From the NCBI GenBank assembly GCA_031553195.1, contig JAVBLV010000023.1:4757-68756 (forward strand): a stretch of 64,000 nucleotides of DNA, given 5' to 3'. Made by a program: the position numbers and the translations under genes. The notes below the pieces were generated by a model. That model did not search any database, was not told the origin of the DNA, and worked only from the letters and a program-made list of their open reading frames with translations. This DNA comes from JAVBLV01 sp031553195. Lineage in GTDB: Bacteria; Bacteroidota; Bacteroidia; Bacteroidales; P3. Shown here piece after piece: positions 53,769-62,832 of this stretch (positions within the stretch are counted from its first letter, which is position 1; every line of letters begins with the position of its first letter).

Positions 53769-54836
53769 ATGAAAAAGACAAAATTAAAAATGATTCTATT
53801 TGCGGTAATGGGTTGCTTATTTTTTGCCGCATGTACAAAAGAAGACCCGGAACCGGAACCTGTAACTCCGACTTCCTCTGATAAGATAATGTATGTCGTT
53901 AATGAAGGAATTATGGATGAAAATAATGCGACATTATCCCTCTTGAATATTACAAACGGAAGCATACAGAACGACTATTTCCAAACCCAGAATAATAGGC
54001 CGTTAGGCGATGTCGCCAACGACTTGGCACAATACGGATCTAAAATGTACTGTGTTGTTAATAAGTCAAGTACTGTAGAAGTTCTGAATGCGCAGACCGG
54101 AAAAAGTATTACCCAGATTAAAATTATTGACGGACAACAAAAAGGACGACAACCCAACAAGATTACCTTCTGGAAAAATAAGGCATACGTATGTAATTTC
54201 GATGGGACGGTAACACGTATAGATACCGCTACTTTTTCTATAGATAATCTCGAAACCGGAACTATTTATGCCGGCGGGATTTGTGCGGCAAACAATAAAG
54301 TATACGTTTCCAATTCAATGGGCGCCTCTCCCGAACTTTCTGTAATTAATCCGGATAATTTTACAGTTGTGAAAACAATTCCGGTTGCTGTAAATCCGGG
54401 AAAAATAGAATTAGATGCGCAAGGGAATTTATTACTTTTATCTCAAGGCGACTATGTAGCCACTCCGAGTTGCCTACAGAAAATTAACACGCAAACAGAT
54501 GCTGTTGTACAAACGTATAATAATAAAGCCAGCGGATTTTGTATTAATGGAGACTATGCTTATGCATACCTCTCTGAATGGGATACTCCGGGTGTTTCAT
54601 CTTTTTTCCGTTTGAATACCCAAACAGGAAGTATAGAAAATTTGGCATTGGATAATAGCCAATTGTCCAATATTATCTATGGAATTGGAATTAATCCGGA
54701 TAACGGAGATATTTATGTAAGCGGTATGATGTCGTACTCTGAACCCGGAGATGTGGTTTGCTTTGATAAAAACGGAAGTAAAAAATCAAAATTCGAAGTC
54801 GGGGTTTGTCCATCTAAAATAGTATTTGTAAAATAA
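53769..54836 (+). CDS. BtuG-like surface cobalamin-binding lipoprotein
   Basis: A 355-residue lipoprotein (lipobox FAAC, cysteine 22) followed by an acidic, proline-rich linker (TKEDPEPEPVTPTSS) typical of surface-exported Bacteroidota lipoproteins. The mature part is a YncE/DUF5074-like seven-bladed propeller, with blades such as VEVLNAQTGKSI, TRIDTATFSI and LSVINPDNFTVVKTI. In Bacteroides, BtuG is a surface lipoprotein propeller encoded next to BtuB that captures B12 with very high affinity. Position and architecture match, so this is the best reading. Binding itself is inferred. Confidence 0.86.
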   Translation: MKKTKLKMILFAVMGCLFFAACTKEDPEPEPVTPTSSDKIMYVVNEGIMDENNATLSLLNITNGSIQNDYFQTQNNRPLGDVANDLAQYGSKMYCVVNKSSTVEVLNAQTGKSITQIKIIDGQQKGRQPNKITFWKNKAYVCNFDGTVTRIDTATFSIDNLETGTIYAGGICAANNKVYVSNSMGASPELSVINPDNFTVVKTIPVAVNPGKIELDAQGNLLLLSQGDYVATPSCLQKINTQTDAVVQTYNNKASGFCINGDYAYAYLSEWDTPGVSSFFRLNTQTGSIENLALDNSQLSNIIYGIGINPDNGDIYVSGMMSYSEPGDVVCFDKNGSKKSKFEVGVCPSKIVFVK

Positions 54837-54884
54837 ATTGAATCATCGAAGAGTATAATTAATTGATTTATTGAAAAGTTAAAA

Positions 54885-54928
54885 TACTCTCATTCAATTA
54901 TTCAGTTATTCAATCATTCAATTCATCC
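54885..54928. repeat. Low-complexity TTATTCAAT word cluster
   Basis: Overlapping words CATTCAATTATTCAGTTATT and CAATCATTCAATTCATCC. A related cluster with ATTCAGTTATTCAATT is at 56413-56445, and ATTTATTCAATGATTCA at about 62287. All are in spacers. Confidence 0.5.
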
Positions 54929-55004
54929 AAACTAATAATTAACGAGGGGTACAAGGCGCGAAAGTATTCTGAAGCTCTTAAACAGCTTTTTAGATTGTAA
55001 ATTT

Positions 55005-55112
55005 TTGTCATTCTGTCTTGAGAAGAAAGAATACTCCGGCGAACCATTCAATGCCAAGACAATTATAGGAGGAGCGCTTATTTTGAGCGGAGCCTTGTTT
55101 TTAATTTGGTGA
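55005..55112 (+). pseudogene. Remnant of an EamA/DMT-type transporter 3' end
   Basis: Translated in the frame ending at the TGA at 55110, the last ~25 residues read GEPFNAKTIIGGALILSG then ALFLIW. This is the typical last transmembrane helix of EamA-family drug/metabolite exporters. Upstream the frame loses similarity, and no ATG or other helices are found. The rest of the gene appears to be deleted. Identification rests on this short segment only. Confidence 0.5.
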
Positions 55113-55177
55113 TCACTGGTTGGAACATTCTACCTCATGTAAAAAATTCAAAATCCGACTTGTCGTTAAAAATTTGA

Positions 55178-55185
55178 CTACTTTT
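55178..55185 (+). promoter_or_regulatory. Promoter -7 box of the TPR gene
   Basis: TACTTTTG is a full TAnnTTTG match 35 bases before the ATG at 55220. A TTG lies 16 bases upstream, slightly close. Confidence 0.5.
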
Positions 55186-55219
55186 GTAGCTTTCTCTATT
55201 CCCGAATTTAAAAAATATC

Positions 55220-56248
55220 ATGAAGAAATTTATTTTTCTAATAATCTGTTGTTTATTCAATTTGATCGTTTTAGGGCAGGGCAACGTAAAGGAATTAACA
55301 AGACAAGGAATGGTGTTGCTTAATGAAGGCAAATATGAAGAAGCCATTAAAACTTATCAAAAGGCTTTGGCCATTAATCCTAAATCAGTAATCGCAAACT
55401 ATGAAATTTCCACTGCTTATTTAGAAATTCAAGATTATCAGAATGCGCTAAAATATAGCTCGAAAGCAATGGATCTGGACAAAATGATTTATCTTAAGGC
55501 TTCTATTGTAAAGGGTACCGCGCTCGACAATCTGGGGAAATCCTACGAAGCAATTGACGTATTTAAGAAAGCGCTGAAAAAAGCAGATAACGACTATTTA
55601 TTGTATTACAACCTGGGATTGGTTTACTACAACCAGAAAGACTACAAAAATGCGGAAGTTACTTTATGCAAAGGATTGTCCTATAACTCCAATCATGCGC
55701 CAAGTCATTTAATACTGGGTCTTACCATGGAAGGCGAGGACAGCAGGGTGCAAAGTCTGTTATGTTTACATTATTTCTTATTTTTAGAGCCTAATACCCA
55801 AAGAAGCGCAGAAGCCTATGCGGAATTAAAAAAACAATTCGAAGGAAGCGCAAAAAAAGATGCAAAGGGAAACAGATTCTCGCCGGAAAATACTTCTGAG
55901 AAAGAAATAGAATATGGCGCCGTCGAAATTTTGTTATCGATGCTGGAATCGTCAAAGAATCGTAAAGAGAATGCGAACAAAACGGAATTTGAAATATTTG
56001 TCGAGAATACCAAGTCTTTTTTTCAACTTTTGGGCGAAATGGACGAGGAAAAAGAAAATCTCAAAAAAGATATTTGGCATCAACTCTATATTCCGTTTTT
56101 TTATAAACTTTCCCAATCAAGGTATATGGATGCGTATTGCCGGTTCATAAGCTTATCTCTGCCTGAGTCGAAAGAATGGTTTGAAACAAATGAAGAGAAG
56201 GTTTCGGAATTTTTTACATGGATGAATGAAAATGAGAAAGAAGAATAA
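55220..56248 (+). CDS. Periplasmic TPR-repeat protein
   Basis: A 342-residue protein with a signal peptide (FIFLIICCLFNLIVLGQ). At least four TPR units follow (GMVLLNEGKYEEAIKTYQKA, ANYEISTAYLEIQDYQNALK, LDNLGKSYEAIDVFKKALKK, YYNLGLVYYNQKDYKNAEVT) to about residue 175. The C-terminal half is highly charged and helical and lacks a recognised domain. TPR proteins scaffold protein complexes; the partner is unknown. Confidence 0.88.
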   Translation: MKKFIFLIICCLFNLIVLGQGNVKELTRQGMVLLNEGKYEEAIKTYQKALAINPKSVIANYEISTAYLEIQDYQNALKYSSKAMDLDKMIYLKASIVKGTALDNLGKSYEAIDVFKKALKKADNDYLLYYNLGLVYYNQKDYKNAEVTLCKGLSYNSNHAPSHLILGLTMEGEDSRVQSLLCLHYFLFLEPNTQRSAEAYAELKKQFEGSAKKDAKGNRFSPENTSEKEIEYGAVEILLSMLESSKNRKENANKTEFEIFVENTKSFFQLLGEMDEEKENLKKDIWHQLYIPFFYKLSQSRYMDAYCRFISLSLPESKEWFETNEEKVSEFFTWMNENEKEE

Positions 56249-56556
56249 AAAGTGAAAAATGTGAATGAGGAAATGGTGAATTTCAGGGTTGAGCGTTTGT
56301 ATGTTTAAAAATTTCTAAAGTTAGGAGGAGAATTGAGAATTAGCAACGAGTAGTTAGTAATGAGGAATCGACTTAAACTTTGAACCATAAGCTATAAACT
56401 ACTAAACCATTTTATTCAATGATTTGATAATTCAGTTATTCAATTAAAAAATAAATCAAATTCTTTCAGGCATGTCTAAGGATATGAAATAAAAACGTAA
56501 GTTTGCCGACTCATTTATTATATGTTTCTTAATTTACAATACTTAATTTACCGAAA
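56249..56556. other. Low-complexity spacer before trkA
   Basis: A 308-bp gap. It contains GAGAATTAGCAACGAGTAGT and TAGTAATGAGGAATC (56335-56370), related to words at 53651-53682 and 63512-63545, and a TTCAGTTATTCAATT cluster. No gene is seen. Confidence 0.4.
56498..56505 (+). promoter_or_regulatory. Promoter -7 box of the trk operon
   Basis: TAAGTTTG matches TAnnTTTG 51 bases before the trkA ATG. The -33 element is unclear. Confidence 0.45.
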
Positions 56557-57897
56557 ATGAATATTATAATTGCAGGAGACGGAGAAGTGGGCTTCCACTT
56601 GGCGCGCTCATTAACGCAATTAAAACACAATATTGTGGTTGTAGACCCGCACAAAGAGTTGTTGCAAATGATCGAATCCGAGACGGATCTTTTAACTATT
56701 GCAGGGAACTCTACATCATTATATACTTTAAGAGAGGCTGATGCGGAATCTGCCGATCTGTTAATTTCCGTTTTACATGACGAGACCATCAATTTGCTTA
56801 CTTGCATTTTGGGGAAAAGGCTGGGCGCTAAACGCACTATTGCAAGAATCAACAATATAGAATTTCTTACAAGAGAAAACAAATCCTTTTTCAAAAGCCT
56901 TGGGGTGGATGAAATGGTATGCCCCGAACGGATTGCAGCTAAGGAAATAGTCAACTTATTGAACTTTAATATATCCACTGAAGTTTTCGAATTTTCTAAA
57001 GGATTGCTTACTATGCATTTGCTTCGGATCGACGAAAAAGCAAAAGTGTTGAATAAGACATTTAAAGAGGTACATGAAATTTTTCCGAATGTCGACGCTA
57101 AAACAGTGGCTATTATCCGCGATGGAAGAACCATTATTCCCAAAGGAACGGATATGTTTCTGAAAAATGATTTGGCGTATGTCATATCCAAGCCGTCTTC
57201 GCTTCGGTTTCTCCGGGAATTGATTGGTAAATTGGATTTTGAAGTGAAAAATATCATCATTGCCGGAGGAGGACGGATTGGGAAAAAAACCGCTAAAAAT
57301 TTGGAGAAAAAGATGTCGGTCAAACTTATTGATATTGACAAAGAACGTTGTTATGAATTAGCCGACAGTTTGACGAAAACGCTTATCATAAACGGAGATG
57401 CAACCGACATGGATTTGTTGGAAGAGGAGGGAATAGGAAATACCGATGCATTTATTGCCTTAACTGATTCTACTGAAACCAATATTTTAACTTGTTTGCA
57501 TGCCCGTAAACATGGAGTAAAGAAAACGATTGCGCTGGTTGAAAATATCGATTTTATAGATTTATCTCAAGACATTGGAATCGATACGATTATTAATAAG
57601 AAATTAATTACGTCTAGTTACATAGCCCGTTTTACCGTACATGCCGAAGTAAACTCCAGTAAGTGGTTAAGCGGAACCAATGCCGAGGTAATGGAATTTA
57701 TTGCCCATGAAAAATCATTGGCAACGCGTAAACCTATTCATAAATTAGACATCCCCAAAGGGGCTACCATAGGAGGAATTATCCGTAATGGAGAAGCTTT
57801 TATTGCCAAACCGGACACTCAAATACAAACCGACGATAAAGTGGTCGCTTTTACGGTTTCACAGTCTTTATCGAATCTGGCCAAATTGTTTGATTAA
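56557..57897 (+). CDS. trkA: Trk system potassium uptake regulator TrkA
   Basis: A 446-residue cytoplasmic gating subunit with two tandem RCK_N-RCK_C units. The first opens MNIIIAGDGEVGFHLA (Rossmann loop) and ends in a C-domain around FSKGLLTMHLLRIDEKAKVL. The second opens KNIIIAGGGRIGKKTAKNL, with NGDATDMDLLEEEGI downstream. NAD(H) or ATP binding gates the TrkH channel. Its stop is 6 bp before the first trkH, so they form one operon. Confidence 0.97.
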   Translation: MNIIIAGDGEVGFHLARSLTQLKHNIVVVDPHKELLQMIESETDLLTIAGNSTSLYTLREADAESADLLISVLHDETINLLTCILGKRLGAKRTIARINNIEFLTRENKSFFKSLGVDEMVCPERIAAKEIVNLLNFNISTEVFEFSKGLLTMHLLRIDEKAKVLNKTFKEVHEIFPNVDAKTVAIIRDGRTIIPKGTDMFLKNDLAYVISKPSSLRFLRELIGKLDFEVKNIIIAGGGRIGKKTAKNLEKKMSVKLIDIDKERCYELADSLTKTLIINGDATDMDLLEEEGIGNTDAFIALTDSTETNILTCLHARKHGVKKTIALVENIDFIDLSQDIGIDTIINKKLITSSYIARFTVHAEVNSSKWLSGTNAEVMEFIAHEKSLATRKPIHKLDIPKGATIGGIIRNGEAFIAKPDTQIQTDDKVVAFTVSQSLSNLAKLFD

Positions 57898-57903
57898 GAT
57901 TCT

Positions 57904-59370
57904 ATGAGGAATTTTCAACAAACAAATACGAAGCTTATTGCGAGAATAATAGGCGTAGCGCTTTTAATTGCCGGAAACCTTATGATATTTTCCATGGTTG
58001 TTTCCATTTTGTATAAGGAATATAGTACCGTAAGGTCTTTTCTTTACTCTGCTTCTATTTGCTTTGCAATCGGACTTCTTCTCAGAAATATAATCGGACG
58101 GAAAGTACGCGAATCGCTTCATAGAAAAGAAGGTTTTTTAATTGTAGGTTTGGTTTGGATTATTGTTCCGCTTGCAGGAAGTTTGCCGTTTATGCTGGAT
58201 GGAGTACTTCCCAGTTTTGTAAATGCCTTTTTCGAGTCCATGTCGGGTTTTACTTCAACAGGCGCCACAGTTATTAAGCAACTGGAAGAAACGCCGAAAG
58301 GAATTCTTTTTTGGAGAAGCCTTTCGCAGTGGATTGGCGGGGGCGGACTTATTTTATTCACAATTACTATTTTGAAAAGTTTGAAAGAAGACCGGCAACA
58401 TTTATATGTAGCCGAGCTTACCGGACCCTTAAAACCAAAAATACATCCTAAAATAACGGAAACGAGCCGCCGGTTTTGGTATGTCTATATTTTGATGACA
58501 ATCGCCGCTTTTTTATTATTGTTACCGGGAGATATGACGGTTTTCGAATCTATCTGTCATGCAATGGGAACGGTTTCTACAGGCGGATTCTCCACCCGGA
58601 ATGAAGGCTTGGCGTCCTTTTCAAATTATTCGCAATATGTAGTTATGATTTTTATGTTTCTTGCCGGAATCAGCTTTGCGCTTTTATTCTTCTTTCTTAC
58701 CGGAAAACTTGGAAAACTTTGGAAAGATGAACAATTCCGTTGGTATTTGCGGTTGTCGGTATTATTTATTGTAGCTATTTTTATCGGACTTAAGTTTCAT
58801 TTCAAAAACGATATGGAATTTGCTTTTCGAACGGCTGCTTTTACGGTTTCGTCCATTATTTCCACTACCGGTTATGTAATTTACCGGAACGTTGAATTTG
58901 GAATCTTTATTCCTATTACTTTATTTTTTCTGATGTTGATCGGAGGTTGTTCGGGTTCTACTTCCGGCGGGATAAAAATTTCGCGTATATTGATACTTTT
59001 TAAATACATATTCTCTCAATTCAAGAAACAGTCGCATCCCCAGGCCGTTATTCCTATAAAAAATAATGGGATAATCATGAAACAGGATGTTATCAATACT
59101 GTTTTTGCATTTTTTTTCATGTATTTGTTGTTCATTATTACCGGAGGACTTATTCTCAGTATCTCCGGCGAAAGTATCAGAGATTCTTTAAGTATGTCTG
59201 CTTCTGCTATGGGGAATATCGGCCCGTTGGTTAACAGCCTGTGCGTTTCATGTTCTTATACCGATTTGACGAGCGTCTCTAAATGGGTGTTGTCTTTTTT
59301 GATGCTGGCCGGACGTTTGGAAATATTTGCTTTGATTGCATTGTTTTCAAAATCATTTTGGAGGTATTGA
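57904..59370 (+). CDS. trkH: Trk potassium uptake protein TrkH, first copy
   Basis: A 488-residue membrane channel with four P-loop repeats. Selectivity segments are visible as SGFTSTGATVI, VSTGGFSTRN, ISTTGYVIY and MGNIGPLV, each with the key glycine, and the repeat-3 gating loop is GGCSGSTSGGIKISRI. It takes up potassium (or sodium) driven by the membrane potential, gated by TrkA just upstream. Its TGA stop is followed after one base by the ATG of a second trkH. Confidence 0.96.
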   Translation: MRNFQQTNTKLIARIIGVALLIAGNLMIFSMVVSILYKEYSTVRSFLYSASICFAIGLLLRNIIGRKVRESLHRKEGFLIVGLVWIIVPLAGSLPFMLDGVLPSFVNAFFESMSGFTSTGATVIKQLEETPKGILFWRSLSQWIGGGGLILFTITILKSLKEDRQHLYVAELTGPLKPKIHPKITETSRRFWYVYILMTIAAFLLLLPGDMTVFESICHAMGTVSTGGFSTRNEGLASFSNYSQYVVMIFMFLAGISFALLFFFLTGKLGKLWKDEQFRWYLRLSVLFIVAIFIGLKFHFKNDMEFAFRTAAFTVSSIISTTGYVIYRNVEFGIFIPITLFFLMLIGGCSGSTSGGIKISRILILFKYIFSQFKKQSHPQAVIPIKNNGIIMKQDVINTVFAFFFMYLLFIITGGLILSISGESIRDSLSMSASAMGNIGPLVNSLCVSCSYTDLTSVSKWVLSFLMLAGRLEIFALIALFSKSFWRY

Positions 59371-59371
59371 T

Positions 59372-60820
59372 ATGGGGCGGCGATTAAAAACAATATTGTA
59401 TATCATTGGTATCTTGTTGCTCATAGAGAGCGTATTTGTCTTTTTATGCATCCCGTTTTCTTTATACTACGGCGGCGAGGATTTTCCGGCGATTATATTA
59501 TCAGGCCTATGCATAGCCCTGACCGGATTCTTATGTTGGATCCCCTTTAGGAAAAAGCGGAGAGAAATAGACAAACGTATGGCATTCTTGATAGTCTCTC
59601 TTATTTGGATAATTGCATCCGTTTTCGGTGCCTTACCTTATCTTCTGAGTGGAACAATAACTGATTTTACCGATGCTTTTTTTGAGGCAATGTCGGGTTT
59701 TACAACTACGGGAGCCAGCGTTATAGCAGATATTGAATCTGCGCCGAAAGGAATAATTTTTTGGAGAGCGTTAACCCAGTGGATAGGGGGAATGGGGATT
59801 ATTGTATTAGTAATTACATTTATCCCTTTTTTGGGAATTAATAGCATGAGTTTATATTCTGCCGAAGTATCCGGCCCGTCGAAAGATAAATTGCATCCTC
59901 ATATGCTCACCTCTGCCCGTCGTTTGTGGATTACCTATGCTTCTTTTACTATATTAACGATTATATTGTTATTACTGGGAGGAATAAATTTATTTGAGGC
60001 GATGGCCAATACTTTCTCTACTGTTTCTACCGGCGGATTCGGAATAAAAGGCTTAAGCGTTGCAGATTATTCCCCTTATATCCAATACGTTCTTGTCTTC
60101 GCCATGTTGGTTTCATCGTTTAATTATTCATTGAATTATTTTTTATTAAAAGGAAAGTTTAAAAAGGTTTTGAATGATGAAGAGTTGCGGGTATATTTGA
60201 TAATGATTTTGTTGGCTACATTATTTACTGTAGTCATGTTGTTGTTTCAAACAAGCTATTCTGTGGAAGAGGCTATCAGACATGGTTTATTTCAGGTGGT
60301 TAGCATTACTTCAACAACAGGCCTCGTTTCTGCCGACTATACTTTGTGGCCGGTTTCGGTCTCCTTTTTATTTTTGATATTGATGTTCTGCGGAGGAATG
60401 GCCGGTTCAACCTCGGGAGGAATGAAAATTGTCAGGATAATAGTTTTGTTCAAAAACTGTAAATATGTGCTTACCAATATTGTTCACTCCAGAGCCTTTT
60501 TTCCTGTTCGCATTAATGGCAAACCCTTACAAGAAAATGTGATTGCAAATGTGATGGCATTTTTTTTGATATATATTGGGGTGTTCACTGTAGGAACAAT
60601 ATTATTTATTGCATTAGGGATAAATGTGTTAGAGGCTTTGGGCGCCACGGCCTCGGCTATGTGTAGTTTTGGTCCCGGTTTTGGCCCTAGCGGAGGATTT
60701 GGTAATTATGAACATTTTCCTGAATTGGGAAAATGGCTATATAGTTTTTTAATGCTTGTCGGAAGATTGGAATTGATGACTATTTTCATTTTGTTTTTCC
60801 CTCCTTATTGGAAAAAATAA
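59372..60820 (+). CDS. trkH: Trk potassium uptake protein TrkH, second copy
   Basis: A 482-residue paralogue of the upstream channel, starting at ATG 59372 one base after its stop. An in-frame TTG at 59336 would overlap the first copy and is not needed. Filter loops read SGFTTTGASVI, VSTGGFGIKG, TSTTGLVSAD and CSFGPGFGPSGGFG; the last is longer and more glycine-rich than in copy 1. The gating loop is GGMAGSTSGGMKIVRI. The two may form distinct channels or differ in ion preference while sharing TrkA. RsgA follows after 6 bp. Confidence 0.95.
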   Translation: MGRRLKTILYIIGILLLIESVFVFLCIPFSLYYGGEDFPAIILSGLCIALTGFLCWIPFRKKRREIDKRMAFLIVSLIWIIASVFGALPYLLSGTITDFTDAFFEAMSGFTTTGASVIADIESAPKGIIFWRALTQWIGGMGIIVLVITFIPFLGINSMSLYSAEVSGPSKDKLHPHMLTSARRLWITYASFTILTIILLLLGGINLFEAMANTFSTVSTGGFGIKGLSVADYSPYIQYVLVFAMLVSSFNYSLNYFLLKGKFKKVLNDEELRVYLIMILLATLFTVVMLLFQTSYSVEEAIRHGLFQVVSITSTTGLVSADYTLWPVSVSFLFLILMFCGGMAGSTSGGMKIVRIIVLFKNCKYVLTNIVHSRAFFPVRINGKPLQENVIANVMAFFLIYIGVFTVGTILFIALGINVLEALGATASAMCSFGPGFGPSGGFGNYEHFPELGKWLYSFLMLVGRLELMTIFILFFPPYWKK

Positions 60821-60826
60821 ACAGAT

Positions 60827-61783
60827 ATGGAACAGGATTTAACATACAAGGGAACAGTGGCAAAAACAACCGGAAGTTGGTATATTGTCCGGAATGAAAA
60901 GGGAGATTTAATTAATTGCCGGATAAGAGGAAATTTCAGAACCAAAAATCTGAAAACAACCAATCCGATTGCAGTAGGAGACCATGTGCAATTCAAAATT
61001 TTATCCGAGGAAAATGTTGGAGTTATATTTAACATCGAAGAGAGGAAAAATTGTATTATCCGGAAATCGACGAAACTTTCGAAACAAACGCATATTCTTG
61101 CCACAAATATCGATCAGGCATTATTAGTGGTAACATTGGCATTCCCGCGAACATCCACAGGCTTTATCGACCGTTTTTTAGTCAATGCCGAATCATTTCA
61201 TATTCCAACAATTCTGATTTTTAATAAGATCGATTTATATGATGATTCCCTTGAAAAACTTCATAAAAAACTGGTAGAAATATATAAAGATGCGGGCTAT
61301 ACTTGCATTGCGACATCTGCTTTTGAAGGGAAAAATATTGATATTCTGAAATTTTTGATGAAAGATAAGGTCAGTTTGCTTTCGGGACATTCGGGAGTGG
61401 GGAAATCGGCTCTAATATCTGCGGTAGACAATGCGTTGCAATTAAAAGTCGGGGATGTTTCTACATGGAGTGAAAAAGGAAAACATACCACCACTTTTGC
61501 CGAAATGTTCCATTTATCATTCGGAGGAGATATTATCGATACTCCCGGCATAAAAGAATTTGGAATGGTAAATATCGAAAGAGAAGAAATTTCACATTTT
61601 TATCCGGAAATGAAAAAGTTCCTCTATGATTGCCGTTTTACCAATTGTACTCATGAACATGAGCCCGGCTGCGCCGTAAAAGAGGCGGTGAAACGAGGTA
61701 ATATTAGCGAAATTCGTTATCATAATTACCTCAATATACTAAACGGAAGAGAAATGGATATAGAAGATTGGGAAAAAGAGTAA
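60827..61783 (+). CDS. rsgA: Ribosome small-subunit GTPase A
   Basis: A 318-residue circularly permuted GTPase acting in late 30S maturation. The N-terminal OB fold (NCRIRGNFRTKNLKTTNPIAVGDHVQF) is followed by the permuted G motifs: NKIDLYD (G4), SAFEGKN (G5), GHSGVGKSALI (G1), then DTPGIKEFG (G3). The zinc-binding C-terminal domain has C..C.H.....C in YDCRFTNCTHEHEPGCAV. It is the last gene of the trk-rsgA run and the last intact gene before the accessory region. Confidence 0.97.
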   Translation: MEQDLTYKGTVAKTTGSWYIVRNEKGDLINCRIRGNFRTKNLKTTNPIAVGDHVQFKILSEENVGVIFNIEERKNCIIRKSTKLSKQTHILATNIDQALLVVTLAFPRTSTGFIDRFLVNAESFHIPTILIFNKIDLYDDSLEKLHKKLVEIYKDAGYTCIATSAFEGKNIDILKFLMKDKVSLLSGHSGVGKSALISAVDNALQLKVGDVSTWSEKGKHTTTFAEMFHLSFGGDIIDTPGIKEFGMVNIEREEISHFYPEMKKFLYDCRFTNCTHEHEPGCAVKEAVKRGNISEIRYHNYLNILNGREMDIEDWEKE

Positions 61784-61785
61784 GC

Positions 61786-62241
61786 GGCGCGATATGTACT
61801 GCAGATTTTTGTCGGGCTTGGCTCCATTGAAAACTTCGAGGGGCGTAAACCCGAACAAAGTCGAATGCGGGCGATAAGCCCCATCCCTATCCCTTCCCCG
61901 AAAGGGAAGGGAACTTTACTTGGGGCAAAAAATTATGCGCAAGCAGTTTTCCCCTTTGGGGGAACGGAAAGGGGGCTTTAACCTTTGTTTTCGATGCCGT
62001 CGTCGACAATTAACAGGGTAACAGGATTTTCTTTTTCGAGAAGATATTCTGAATAAACATTTCTGAGATTGTTCAACATAATCGAAGATTTATATTCAGT
62101 AGAAATCTTCCAACCCAAAATCATCTTCGAAAAATTATCGACAATAAAGTAAATGAACGTTTTGGTATGATCCAACGGACGGTAAACGCAAACGTCGGCG
62201 TGAATGATTTCTTTAGGCTGGGCGGCGCGGATGCGGGCTTT
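61786..62241 (-). pseudogene. Broken DDE/integrase-type transposase with a hairpin insert
   Basis: Two translated pieces on the minus strand belong to one rve-type transposase. The first (62241-61978) reads PKEIIHADVCVYRPLDHT, YFIVDNFSKMILGWK, and VTLLIVDDGIENKG and then stops; it has both catalytic aspartates (IHADV, VDDG). The second (about 61882-61790) reads AYRPHSTLFGFTPLEVF then NGAKPDKNLQY, the usual C-terminus. About 60 residues including the glutamate are missing between them and replaced by ~95 bp of GC-rich hairpins. A stop precedes the first piece and the N-terminal HTH is absent, so the element is dead. Confidence 0.75.
61885..61977. repeat. GC-rich double-hairpin insert within the transposase relic
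   Basis: CCCTTCCC-CGAAA-GGGAAGGG (61891-61911) and TTCCCC-TTT-GGGGGAA (about 61949-61964) with a trailing AAAGGGGG. The second hairpin has the same layout as 44571-44600. It falls exactly between the two transposase pieces. Confidence 0.6.
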
Positions 62242-62350
62242 TTACCGTCCTCTTGTTCCTGTTATGATTAGTTAGTTGCCCATAACTCATTTATTCAATG
62301 ATTCACGGCGGCGAGGTAAGCGACATTGTAGAGATCCCTTAGCAGGGTGT

Positions 62351-62816
62351 TTTTTCTTGTTCTTTTTGAAGCCTCAAAAAGAATCAAAAACGGCTTGAGG
62401 ATTTAAACGCGCTCCGCCTACCGGCTGCGCTTGAACGGAAAATCCTCGCAAAGGTATGCTGCGCATGGAGTTATTATCGGCTAACGCACTTGAATAAGGC
62501 AGCGCCAATAACGGCCTACGAAAGATGGCGTTAAGAAAAATCATTAGTGGAGGCGTTAAAAACAAAATTCTGTTCGAAGCCTCCTTCCGAAAAATAACAT
62601 GACAGCGTTTGTTATTTAGGGGTTGGAATAACAGTGTTGACGGGCGAGTTATTTTGTTTAGCCGCAACAAATGATTTTTTAGCCTATCTGTCGTCAGCCT
62701 TGACTTTTTATTTCTTTTGCGTCAAGGCAAAAGAAAGGTCACAATGCAGTCTATTACATTCTTACCATTATGATAGAAACATTAAAAATTATCTCCACCT
62801 GTTTTTACACTGATCC
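62351..62816 (+). repeat. 470-bp structured repeat, copy A
   Basis: It matches copy B (62833-63303) along its whole length at an offset of about 486 bases, roughly nine positions in ten by eye. Both contain ordered inverted repeats: GAGGATTT/AAATCCTC, GGAGGC/GCCTCC, AAATAAC/GTTATTT, AATAAC/GTTATT, GCCTTGAC/GTCAAGGC and TTTCTTTTGC/GCAAAAGAAA. A minus-strand frame (62374-62670) exists, but frames are not conserved between copies, so it is not called as a gene. It is followed by CTGTTTTTACACTGATCC, shared with the 12498 site. Confidence 0.85.
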
Positions 62817-62832
62817 TAAAAATAGGCGCCGA

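Noticed and set aside
56529..57341. 270-residue minus-strand frame
   Set aside because: Antisense to trkA; serine- and isoleucine-rich composition of a shadow frame and no independent start signals.
62374..62670. 98-residue minus-strand frame, and its partner at 62960-63157
   Set aside because: The two frames are translations of the same direct repeat and diverge at their ends by frameshift. Hairpin structure explains the conservation better than coding.
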